Shown: piece after piece, positions 1 through 5,376 of the stretch
Layout: every line of letters starts with the position of its first letter
How positions within the stretch are numbered: the stretch's first letter is position 1
DNA from: UBA8437 sp003445035
GTDB lineage: Bacteria; Planctomycetota; Planctomycetia; Planctomycetales; Planctomycetaceae
Assembly: GCA_937901285.1 (NCBI GenBank)
Contig: CALCHI010000190.1
Span: 1-5,376 of the forward strand
Direction of reading: 5' to 3'
DNA length: 5,376 nucleotides
Program-made: the position numbers and the translations under genes
The notes under the pieces: model-generated
Databases searched by the model: none
What the model was told of the DNA's origin: nothing
Seen by the model: only the letters and a program-made list of their open reading frames with translations

Positions 1-900
1 CTCGAGCCACATTTTCATCGTTCGTGACACCAGTTCCGACGCGTCCTGTTGCACGAAGTGTCCGGCTCCGGGCACGGTCACCAGGGTCAGGTCCTTCTCG
101 ACCCACTTCCAGGTGCCGTTGAGGGCTGCGGGCAACAGGGCCCGGTCGTTGAGGCCGTGGAACATCAGCACGGGAGCCTGGACCCGGACCACCGGTGAGG
201 TGTCTTCCTTGTACGGCATCCGCGGGTAGTTCTTCTTGTAGTAGTTGAGCATCGCTTCAAAGTCCGACCGCTTGAAAGCCTCAACGTACTTCGCGCGGGC
301 CGTCTTGTTCTTGACCCATCCGGAGAGGCCTTCGGCGGAGAGGGCCTTGTGAGCTCCTGGCAGTTGGAAGGCCCGTGCGTAGGCACTGTTTTTCTGCTGC
401 TGTGGGTTGTTGGCCAGTTCGCGAGAGAGGCCCCGGGGGTGTGGCAGGTTGAGTATGACCAGGCGGCTGCATTGTCGAGGGAGTGCCATGGCGAACTGCC
501 ACGCGACCATGCCCCCCCAGTCGTGGCCGACAATGGTGGCCTGTTTTGCTCCGACGTGCTTGATAACCGCCGCCACGTCACCGACCAGTAACTTGATGTC
601 GTACTGCTCGACCCCCTTCGGCTTGTCGCTGCGGTTGTAGCCCCGCATGTCGATCGCCACGACCTGGAAGCTGTCGGCCAGGGCCGCCATCTGGTGACGC
701 CACGTGTACCAGTAGTCGGGGAAGCCGTGGATCATCACAACCAGTGGCCCCTTCCCGAGCGTGACGTAGTGGATCTTCACCCCGTTGCTGTCGGCGTGAG
801 CGTGTCTCACCCGATCGTGCAGGGAGTCGTCGGCTCCGGCTGTGGCCGAGAGTCCGAGTACGAGCAGCACGACGAGCTGGGCCGGGAATTTGCGTGTCAT
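1..900 (-). CDS. Secreted epoxide-hydrolase-like alpha/beta hydrolase (3' end outside window)
   Basis: Reading from the ATG at 900-898, 300 codons stay open to the left edge, so the C-terminus is missing, though probably only slightly because all catalytic motifs are present. Residues 1-23 form a Sec-type signal peptide (MTRK, a hydrophobic run, then ATAGA-DD), implying export. The mature part is an alpha/beta hydrolase: oxyanion-hole motif HGFPDYWY at 58-65, nucleophile motif GHDWGG with Asp127, acid Asp252 in HGLNDRALLP, and His281 in PGAGHF. An Asp nucleophile plus cap-domain tyrosines (Y174 in AYARAFQ; Y220/Y221 in LNYYKKNY) points to epoxide hydrolase chemistry, in which an alkyl-enzyme ester is hydrolysed to a diol. 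A haloalkane or haloacetate dehalogenase is the main alternative. Family and nucleophile are well supported; the substrate is unknown. No clear Shine-Dalgarno precedes the start, and an ATG at 911 is out of frame. It is separated by 290 bases from the ankyrin gene on the same strand, so it probably has its own promoter. Confidence 0.9.
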   Translation of the reverse strand, partial: MTRKFPAQLVVLLVLGLSATAGADDSLHDRVRHAHADSNGVKIHYVTLGKGPLVVMIHGFPDYWYTWRHQMAALADSFQVVAIDMRGYNRSDKPKGVEQYDIKLLVGDVAAVIKHVGAKQATIVGHDWGGMVAWQFAMALPRQCSRLVILNLPHPRGLSRELANNPQQQKNSAYARAFQLPGAHKALSAEGLSGWVKNKTARAKYVEAFKRSDFEAMLNYYKKNYPRMPYKEDTSPVVRVQAPVLMFHGLNDRALLPAALNGTWKWVEKDLTLVTVPGAGHFVQQDASELVSRTMKMWLE

Positions 901-984
901 GGGCGGGCCATTGAATCGAGGTCACCAAACGGGAGTCGGTCCGGGCGGGCACTGTCTCGCGGACGAAACGAGCGCGCGACCGCA

Positions 985-1015
985 GACGATGATCGTCGAT
1001 TGAATACAGATATTC
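985..1015. repeat. Two adjacent short palindromes, possible operator
   Basis: GACGAT-G-ATCGTC (985-997) is a 6-bp inverted repeat with a 1-base centre. Four bases on, GAATA-CAGA-TATTC (1002-1015) is a 5-bp inverted repeat with a 4-base centre. Both lie about 85-115 bases upstream of the hydrolase ATG in the only AT-rich patch of the gap, where a promoter or regulator site would be expected. Each repeat is short enough to arise by chance; the pairing and location are what make it worth recording. Confidence 0.3.
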
Positions 1016-1054
1016 GACCGTGTCGGTGTCGGTGTCACGAAATCCGGTCGGTTC

Positions 1055-1073
1055 CGGGAATCGGTCATTCCCG
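1055..1073. repeat. 7-bp perfect stem-loop in intergenic region
   Basis: CGGGAAT (1055-1061) and ATTCCCG (1067-1073) form a perfect 7-bp stem around the 5-base loop CGGTC. On the minus strand it lies about 120 bases after the ankyrin stop and about 155 bases before the hydrolase start. No T-run follows on either strand, so it does not look like a standard intrinsic terminator. It could be a factor-independent pause, a regulator site, or chance. Confidence 0.35.
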
Positions 1074-1190
1074 ACGACAGACGTTCGACTCGTCAGTGGA
1101 CAGGTGGATCCCGTTTCACCGAATTGCACCGCGGCCGCCCCGTCGCGGGATGACGCGGGCATCGCGACGGGTTCGAAGACGTCGCCGCGG

Positions 1191-1736
1191 TCAGTTGACG
1201 CCGTGTTGCTTGAGCAGCTCGCGGCACCGTTCGCGGCCGGAGGCCAGCGAGATCGGTTCCAGGGTGATCTGCAGGGATTCGGAAAGTGCCTGGTTCACAG
1301 GTTGCAGGATTTCCTCGGAGGCGTCGAAATCGATGAGGAGCATGTCCGCGACGGCCACGCCACTGTTGTCGGTGGCATGGACATCGGCCCCCTGCTTGAT
1401 CAGGAAATCGGCGATGTCGCTGTATCCCATGAACACGGCAGTGTGAAGCGACGTGCCACCACCACCGTCGGTGATTTCGACGTCGGTTCCGCTGCCGATC
1501 AGCAGCTTGACGATTTCGAGTTCTCCCTTGGCGACCGCAAAGCCAAGTAGCGATCCGCCCGTCTGGGGGCTCTTCAGGTTCGCGTCGGTTCCGGAAGCCA
1601 GATACTGTTCGACGACCTTGTAGTTCCCCGTGGCGGTGGCGGTCCAGATGTCGACCGTTGGAGCGGGCTGAGATCCGCAGCCGACCAGGGACGAGATCAG
1701 CAGGACAGTGGGGAGATGTGTTGCGTGAGCCTTCAT
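1191..1736 (-). CDS. Ankyrin-repeat lipoprotein
   Basis: This is a 181-residue protein. I chose the ATG at 1736-1734 over the upstream in-frame ATG at 1766 because it places a lipoprotein signal peptide exactly at the N-terminus: MKAHATHLPT, a hydrophobic run, then the lipobox LVGC with Cys20. The mature protein should be lipid-anchored on the periplasmic side of a membrane. About three ankyrin repeats follow: residues 29-60 (ATGNYKVVEQYLASGTDANL), 61-92 (GFAVAKGELEIVKLLIGSGTDVEI) and 93-125 (SLHTAVFMGYSDIADFLIKQGADVHATD). A degenerate helical C-terminal region ends in CRELLKQHGVN, itself ankyrin-helix-like. Ankyrin repeats bind other proteins, so this is a likely envelope adaptor with an unknown partner. 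No Shine-Dalgarno is apparent. It is divergent from the sigma-factor operon across a 177-base spacer, so shared regulation is possible but not shown. Confidence 0.88.
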   Translation of the reverse strand: MKAHATHLPTVLLISSLVGCGSQPAPTVDIWTATATGNYKVVEQYLASGTDANLKSPQTGGSLLGFAVAKGELEIVKLLIGSGTDVEITDGGGGTSLHTAVFMGYSDIADFLIKQGADVHATDNSGVAVADMLLIDFDASEEILQPVNQALSESLQITLEPISLASGRERCRELLKQHGVN

Positions 1737-1913
1737 GGGACGTGTTTCAGTTGATCTGTCAGCCACCGGTCGGATCTGCCACGGGGAAAGAACGCACGTG
1801 CTTGTTGGTTCCTGACGGGATTTGCCCGAGAAATTGATGAAGGTCCGGGATACGTCGTGAGGGAATCCTGTAGAATCGTGTCAGATTTCCGGCCCCTGTT
1901 ACGTTCCAAGTCC
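1737..1913. promoter_or_regulatory. Divergent spacer with presumed promoters for the ankyrin gene and the sigma operon
   Basis: These 177 bases lie between two divergent start codons and must carry, or lie near, both promoters. A TAGAAT hexamer at 1871-1876, preceded by TG, is a plausible -10 element for the sigma operon, about 38 bases before the ATG. No TTGACA-like -35 is found at normal spacing; TTGATG at 1834-1839 is about 31 bases away, which is too far. I also found no convincing ECF-type GGAAC/GTC pair at the usual 16-17 base spacing. The promoter assignment is therefore tentative. Confidence 0.35.
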
Positions 1914-2447
1914 ATGTCCACATTCTCCGAACAAGACGTTCTTCGCCTGCTGATGCAGTCGCGTGACCGTATTTCGGCAGCTGCGTGGCTGGTCACCGGA
2001 GACACCCAGGTCTCCGAGGACATTTTTCAGAACGTTGTCGTCAAGGCGTTGACACGAGAGGTCAGCTTCGAAGTCGAGGGGGCGGTGCTGTCCTGGGCGT
2101 TCATTACCGCCCGCCGGGAAGGCATCGACTGGTTGCGGCGTCATGGTCGCGAATCCAACGGCCTGGATCCGGTGGTGCTGGACCTGGTGTCCCAGTCGTG
2201 GTTGACCGAATCGGCCCGCGATGGTGGTGAACGCGTGTCGGCGCTTCGCGAGTGCCTGGACCGGCTTCCGGATGAGTCGCGGCAGATGCTGCGGATGCGT
2301 TACTACGAGGGATACAACTGCGGCGAGGTGGCCGAGACATTCCGGTTGGGACTCAATGCCGTCTACAAGCGGGTGTCGCGTTTGCACGCTCAACTCAGGC
2401 AGTGCGTGGAATCTCGCGTTGGTCGGATGGGAGTCGAGCCCTCATGA
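1914..2447 (+). CDS. ECF-type RNA polymerase sigma factor (sigma-70 family)
   Basis: This is a 177-residue protein, normal for a compact ECF sigma factor with only regions 2 and 4. Region 2 spans about residues 8-80: helices around QSRDRISAAAWLV, then DIFQNVVVKALT and a region 2.3/2.4-like WAFITARREGIDWLRRHGRES that should open and read the -10 element. Region 4 spans about 108-163: LRECLDRLPDESRQMLRMRYYEGYN, then a helix-turn-helix GEVAETFRLGLNAVYKRVSRLHAQL for -35 recognition. It would direct core polymerase to a private set of promoters. I chose the ATG at 1914 because homologous proteins begin close to this SEQDVLRLL segment; an in-frame GTG at 1857 would add 19 residues lacking sigma-like character. 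The gene overlaps the next by four bases (ATGA), the usual arrangement for a sigma factor and its membrane regulator. The style closely matches planctomycete ECF sigma factors. Confidence 0.93.
   Translation: MSTFSEQDVLRLLMQSRDRISAAAWLVTGDTQVSEDIFQNVVVKALTREVSFEVEGAVLSWAFITARREGIDWLRRHGRESNGLDPVVLDLVSQSWLTESARDGGERVSALRECLDRLPDESRQMLRMRYYEGYNCGEVAETFRLGLNAVYKRVSRLHAQLRQCVESRVGRMGVEPS
2429..2433 (+). promoter_or_regulatory. Possible ribosome binding site for the FecR gene
   Basis: GGGAG lies inside the end of the sigma gene, 10 bases before the ATG at 2444. It supports this start over the in-frame ATG at 2402, which would place 14 extra residues of non-conserved sequence inside the sigma gene. 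Spacing is slightly long, so coupling to sigma translation probably matters as well. Confidence 0.4.
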
Positions 2448-3883
2448 CCGATCCGCGATGGGACGAACAACTGCTGCTGCAGTATCTCGATGAGACCCTG
2501 GAACCGGGGCCGCGTGACCGGGTACAGCGGGCACTCCAGGATGACGAAGCGGCCCGCGTGGCTCTTCGCGATATCGCCGAACAGGCCGTTGTGCTGGCCG
2601 ATCTCGAGCGGACCGGTGAGAGCCGGTCCGAGCCGTCGAGATCTCCGTCGAAGCGAGGTCTGCCCGTGGTGCTGCGGAGGGCAATCGCGCTGACGATTCT
2701 CGGCGTGGTCGGGTGGCTGTCGGTCACGGGATTGACTGGCGGGATCGAGACAGGTCCTCGTATCACCGAATTGAACGGATCGCTGCAATGGACCGGCTCA
2801 TCGGGCCGGGTCGACGGTGACCTGGTGGTGGGCGATGTTCTCCAGGGTGGCACCCTGGATTCGCTCTCGGCCAACTCGTGGGCCACCCTCGAGTTCGACG
2901 ATGGATCACGTGTCACGATCTCGGGCAAGTCGAGCCTGGCCGTGTCGGCCGAGAGGCGGAAGGAACTGCACCTGTGGGACGGGGCCTTGTCGGCCGACAT
3001 CGCGCCGCAATCGGAGGTTCGGCCGATGGTGATCCACACTCCTACGGCGGACCTCGAAGTGCTGGGAACACAACTCAACGTTGACGTCGGTGCCAGTTCG
3101 ACGCTGTTGAATGTCAATGAGGGCCGTGTGCGGCTGACCCGGCTGGTTGATGGCCAGGTGGTCGAGGTGCCGGCGGCTCACCAGTTGGTCGCTTCCGTCG
3201 ACGGAAACGAACCCCTGGAACCGGCCCCCAGGCCGAACGTGACCGGAAAATGGGCCAGCCGTTTCATCGACGACACGTCCGTCGTGTTCGGCAAGTGGTT
3301 GCCGGCCAGCTTGTGGCTGCCGGGTCGGTTGCGGGCGACTCCCCTGCCGCATCGTCCGTGTGGCAAGAAGAAGACCGTTGTGCTGCATCTGGCTGTTGTC
3401 GCGGTGTCGCGCGATGAATCGGCCGCGGTGATTTTGCGCCGCGGTTCGACCATCCGTGTCCGCGGCAGAATGGACGCGATTTTCGATACGAAAATCGGCT
3501 TCACGACCCACTGGCCCCGAGGGGGGTTTGCGGGCAAGTTCGAGATCGTTGTGCCGGCCGCAGAGATCCGATTGGTCGATGGAGAATTCGAATTCGTACT
3601 GGAACTGGCCGACTTCAAGTCAATTTCCAAGAAGTTCGACTCGTCGCTGACCGGAATGGAACTTCGACAGGTCTGGGCTGTCACGGTCGACGAGCCGGTG
3701 GGGCTGGAACTGGTCCAGGTCGAGTTGCTGCCGCCGCAGGAGACGGTTCGGTCGAAGGGATGGTGGCAAAGCGTGGTGGAGTGGATGGAAGACTGGTGGG
3801 TGGAGTGGGCCAGCTTCGAGATCGCTGAGCCCGCCACAGATCGATCAACGAGACAGGATGACCCGAACACGGAAAGCCGCTGA
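2444..3883 (+). CDS. Transmembrane FecR-domain protein, putative anti-sigma regulator
   Basis: This is a 479-residue protein. Residues 1-55 are a helical, acidic cytoplasmic segment (WDEQLLLQYLDETLEPGPRDRVQRAL...) resembling the short N-terminal regions of planctomycete FecR proteins; it is the likely sigma-binding part. It lacks the HxxxCxxC zinc motif of ZAS anti-sigma factors. A Ser/Arg/Pro linker (56-78) leads to one membrane helix (about 79-98). The FecR domain follows (about 106-255): ITELNGSLQW, TLEFDDGSRVTISGKSSL, LWDGALSADI, and MVIHTPTADLEVLGTQLNV with LLNVNEGRVRL, the classic FecR end motif. Residues 265-432 are beta-rich and unassigned, possibly a carbohydrate-binding-like sandwich. 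The tail 438-457 carries six Trp in sixteen residues. Topology puts the FecR and later domains outside the cytoplasm. The start overlaps the sigma stop as ATGA and the stop overlaps the next start, so the gene sits inside a coupled operon. The anti-sigma role is inferred from context and FecR precedent; some FecR proteins instead activate their sigma factor. Confidence 0.9.
   Translation: MTDPRWDEQLLLQYLDETLEPGPRDRVQRALQDDEAARVALRDIAEQAVVLADLERTGESRSEPSRSPSKRGLPVVLRRAIALTILGVVGWLSVTGLTGGIETGPRITELNGSLQWTGSSGRVDGDLVVGDVLQGGTLDSLSANSWATLEFDDGSRVTISGKSSLAVSAERRKELHLWDGALSADIAPQSEVRPMVIHTPTADLEVLGTQLNVDVGASSTLLNVNEGRVRLTRLVDGQVVEVPAAHQLVASVDGNEPLEPAPRPNVTGKWASRFIDDTSVVFGKWLPASLWLPGRLRATPLPHRPCGKKKTVVLHLAVVAVSRDESAAVILRRGSTIRVRGRMDAIFDTKIGFTTHWPRGGFAGKFEIVVPAAEIRLVDGEFEFVLELADFKSISKKFDSSLTGMELRQVWAVTVDEPVGLELVQVELLPPQETVRSKGWWQSVVEWMEDWWVEWASFEIAEPATDRSTRQDDPNTESR
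2600..2643 (+). repeat. Nested inverted repeat (interrupted 16-bp hairpin) inside the FecR gene
   Basis: The outer arms GATCTCGA (2600-2607) and TCGAGATC (2636-2643) are perfect 8-bp complements. Directly inside, CGGACCGG (2609-2616) and CCGGTCCG (2623-2630) form a second perfect 8-bp stem with loop TGAGAG. One unpaired base lies on the left and five on the right between the stems. The transcript should fold into a strong hairpin. It lies in codons for residues 53-67, the linker just before the membrane helix. Function is unknown. Confidence 0.75.
3193..3206. repeat. 14-bp perfect palindrome inside the FecR gene
   Basis: TTCCGTCGACGGAA reads identically on both strands and lies in codons for residues around SVDGN (251-255), at the end of the FecR domain. 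About 0.3 perfect 14-bp palindromes would be expected by chance in a window this size, so it may mean nothing. A dimeric regulator site within the gene is the alternative. Confidence 0.5.
3871..3876 (+). promoter_or_regulatory. Possible ribosome binding site for the beta-propeller gene
   Basis: GGAAAG lies six bases before the ATG at 3883, inside the last codons of the FecR gene. It is a partial Shine-Dalgarno match at good spacing and supports the start that shares one base with the preceding stop codon (TGATG). Confidence 0.4.
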
Positions 3884-5376
3884 TGAAAATTTCGACAACG
3901 TTAATTGCCTTGGTCATGCCGCTGCTGCTGGTCGCTGTTGCGACCGCCGAAGAGAGGAAGACGCAGGCCCACTGGAACCAGTTTCGGGGTCCCGACGGCG
4001 ACGGTCGGAGCCTGGCGACGGACCTGCCGGTGGAGTTCAGCGAAACGAAAAATGTTCGCTGGAAAACGGCAATTCACGGCAAGGGGTATTCCTCGCCGGT
4101 TGTGTGGGGCAACCGGGTCTGGTTGACCACCGCCCGCGAGGACGGCCGTGAACTGTTTGCCCTGTGCGTGGACCTCCAGAGCGGGAAGATCGTCCACGAC
4201 ATCAAGGTGTTTGATGTCGCCAAGCCGCAGTCGGCGTACTCCTATCTCAACAGTCACGCAACACCGACCCCGGTCATCGAGTCCGGACGCATCTACGTTC
4301 ACTTCGGGAGCTACGGAACGGCCTGCCTGGACACGAACAGCGGCAAGAAGATCTGGGAGCGTCGCGATCTTCGCTGCGACCACAGGGTGAGGCCGGGATC
4401 GTCGCCGATCGTCGACCAGGAGTCGCTGTTCGTAGCCTTTGATGGTGTCGACAAGCAGTTCTTCGTGGCCCTGGACAAGAAGACGGGAAAAACGCGTTGG
4501 TTGCGGGATCGCAACGTGAAGTCCGACTGGGATGCCACGCTGAGAGCTCGAGGCATTGACCCGGGGGAGGTCAAAAAGGAGAAGCCCGGCGACAATAAGA
4601 AGTCCTACGCGACAGCCAAGCTGATCGAACTGGGTGGTCGTCGTCAGCTGATTGCCCCGGCCGCCGAAGCGACAATCTCCTATGACCCCGCCACCGGAAA
4701 AGAGCTGTGGCGCGTCCACCATTTCGGTGGATTCAATGTCGCCAGCCGCCCGCTCTTTGACCACGGCCTGGTCTACCTGTTTACCAGTGGCCTGACCGGA
4801 CATTTCCTGGCCGTTCATCCGACCGGAACTGGTGATGTGACTGACACCCATATCGCCTGGAGCACGACCCGAAGCACCCCACACATTCCATCGCCGATTA
4901 TCGTTGATGACCTGCTGTTTACAGTGACCGAGAAAGGTGGCATCGCGAGATGCCTGGCGGCAAGAACCGGCGAGGAGATCTGGCGAAAACGCGTGGGGGG
5001 AAGCCACTGGGCGTCGCCCCTGGTTGCCGACGGCAAGATCTACTTCTCCAGCAAGGAGGGGCGGATTTCGGTGATTTCGGCCGAGCGTGAGTTCCAGCTG
5101 GTTGCCGAGAATCGGCTGGATGCGAGTTTCGTTGCTTCGCCGGCCGTCGCCGGAAATGCGTTGATCCTGCGTTCGGAAAAACACCTCTATCACGTGGCCC
5201 GGGGTTTCACCCGGGTCGCGGAAACCCGCCTGGCGTTCAAGCCGAAGCGCACGAAGAAGCCGAGGGATGGGTCGAAGCCAGGGCGTTCAACCAAGGTGGA
5301 CCTGAAGGCGCTGGGCCGAGAGCTCAAGGCGGCGGTGGCTGCCGGCAAGCTGACTGAGAAAGAGGCAACCGCCGAG
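3883..5376 (+). CDS. Exported PQQ-like beta-propeller repeat protein (3' end outside window)
   Basis: From the ATG at 3883, 498 codons are open to the right edge. Residues 1-22 are a Sec signal peptide (MKIS, hydrophobic run, AVATA-EE). The mature start WNQFRGPDGDGRS is typical of planctomycete PQQ-like propeller proteins. Propeller blades are marked by repeated [LYA]D-x-x-[TS]GKxxW motifs: LDTNSGKKIWER (149-160), LDKKTGKTRWLRD (197-209), YDPATGKELWRVH (267-279) and LAARTGEEIWRKR (358-370), each followed by SP-x-V-x-x-x-x-[IL][YF]-type strands. A charged insert occupies about 210-245. After the propeller comes a basic linker (453-471) and a helical tail with LKAAVAAGKLTEKEA, possibly a short interaction or anchoring module. 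I see no hallmarks of PQQ cofactor chemistry, so a scaffold or binding role is more likely than a dehydrogenase. One-base overlap with the FecR stop indicates the same transcript, suggesting the propeller is the partner or output of the sigma/FecR system. Confidence 0.9.
   Translation, partial: MKISTTLIALVMPLLLVAVATAEERKTQAHWNQFRGPDGDGRSLATDLPVEFSETKNVRWKTAIHGKGYSSPVVWGNRVWLTTAREDGRELFALCVDLQSGKIVHDIKVFDVAKPQSAYSYLNSHATPTPVIESGRIYVHFGSYGTACLDTNSGKKIWERRDLRCDHRVRPGSSPIVDQESLFVAFDGVDKQFFVALDKKTGKTRWLRDRNVKSDWDATLRARGIDPGEVKKEKPGDNKKSYATAKLIELGGRRQLIAPAAEATISYDPATGKELWRVHHFGGFNVASRPLFDHGLVYLFTSGLTGHFLAVHPTGTGDVTDTHIAWSTTRSTPHIPSPIIVDDLLFTVTEKGGIARCLAARTGEEIWRKRVGGSHWASPLVADGKIYFSSKEGRISVISAEREFQLVAENRLDASFVASPAVAGNALILRSEKHLYHVARGFTRVAETRLAFKPKRTKKPRDGSKPGRSTKVDLKALGRELKAAVAAGKLTEKEATAE

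Larger units (their letters stand above)
901..1190. other. Intergenic region with small inverted repeats upstream of the hydrolase gene
   Basis: No convincing gene lies in these 290 bases between the ankyrin stop and the hydrolase start. An open frame on the minus strand (578-1162) crosses it, but encodes an Arg/Ser/Thr-rich sequence that runs on out of frame over the hydrolase. The region should hold the hydrolase promoter. The only AT-rich patch is at about 1001-1015, near 100 bases upstream of the ATG, and it sits among short palindromes. A small tandem repeat of TGTCGG units occurs at 1021-1034. No -35/-10 pair stands out, and no hairpin followed by a T-run marks a terminator for the ankyrin gene. 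Confidence 0.6.

Noticed and set aside
1..6. CTCGAG (an XhoI site) exactly at the left edge, suggesting a cloning junction
   Set aside because: It lies in frame within the hydrolase coding sequence and no vector sequence is present; a single 6-base site at an edge is not evidence.
578..1162. Open frame on the minus strand of about 194 codons covering most of the gap and part of the hydrolase
   Set aside because: Its product is Arg/Ser/Thr-rich with no fold signature and it overlaps the clearly real hydrolase in another frame; such open frames are expected in GC-rich DNA.
694..1446. Long plus-strand open frame of about 250 codons antisense to the hydrolase and ankyrin genes
   Set aside because: It is very Arg-rich and spans two well-supported genes and their spacer on the opposite strand; it is a shadow frame.
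1737..1766. Upstream ATG for the ankyrin protein (10 extra residues)
   Set aside because: It would bury the lipoprotein signal peptide behind a polar charged stretch; the ATG at 1736 gives a standard signal peptide.
1857..1913. Upstream GTG extension of the sigma factor (19 extra residues)
   Set aside because: The added residues do not look like sigma region 2, and the extension would overlap the best -10 candidate; the ATG at 1914 fits the family better.
3901..5193. Long minus-strand open frame of about 430 codons antisense to the propeller gene
   Set aside because: The plus strand in this span has a signal peptide and repeated propeller motifs; the antisense frame has no recognisable domain and results from codon bias.
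5198..5215. CCCGGG repeated with a 6-base gap, possible terminator-like hairpin
   Set aside because: It lies within the propeller coding sequence, has no following T-run, and CCCGGG is a common motif in GC-rich DNA.

Overview
The window looks like chromosomal DNA from a member of the Planctomycetota, probably a Planctomycetales or Pirellula/Gimesia-like lineage. It is GC-rich (about 60% by eye). The ECF sigma factor is of the type common in that phylum, and it is followed by a membrane FecR-domain protein and a secreted PQQ-like beta-propeller protein. Strong Shine-Dalgarno sites are mostly absent, which also fits. The taxonomic call is inference from protein style; no rRNA or marker gene is present.

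Layout. The left part is on the minus strand. A secreted epoxide-hydrolase-like alpha/beta hydrolase begins at 900 and runs off the left edge. A 290-base gap (901-1190) holds several small inverted repeats. An ankyrin-repeat lipoprotein follows at 1736-1191. A 177-base divergent spacer (1737-1913) separates this from the plus-strand block: ECF sigma factor (1914-2447), transmembrane FecR-type putative anti-sigma regulator (2444-3883), and exported PQQ-like beta-propeller protein (3883 to the right edge, open).

The three plus-strand genes are tightly stacked. The sigma stop and FecR start overlap as ATGA, and the FecR stop and propeller start share one base as TGATG, so they are almost certainly one translationally coupled operon. 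The natural reading is a cell-envelope signalling unit: a cytoplasmic sigma factor, a single-pass membrane protein whose short cytoplasmic N-terminus could hold the sigma factor and whose outer FecR and C-terminal domains could sense something, and an exported propeller as partner or output. The parts are known families, but the FecR protein has a C-terminal region (about residues 265-479) that I cannot assign, ending in a very tryptophan-rich segment. The DNA encoding its cytoplasmic linker also contains a large interrupted inverted repeat (2600-2643). No RNA genes, mobile elements or CRISPR arrays are visible.
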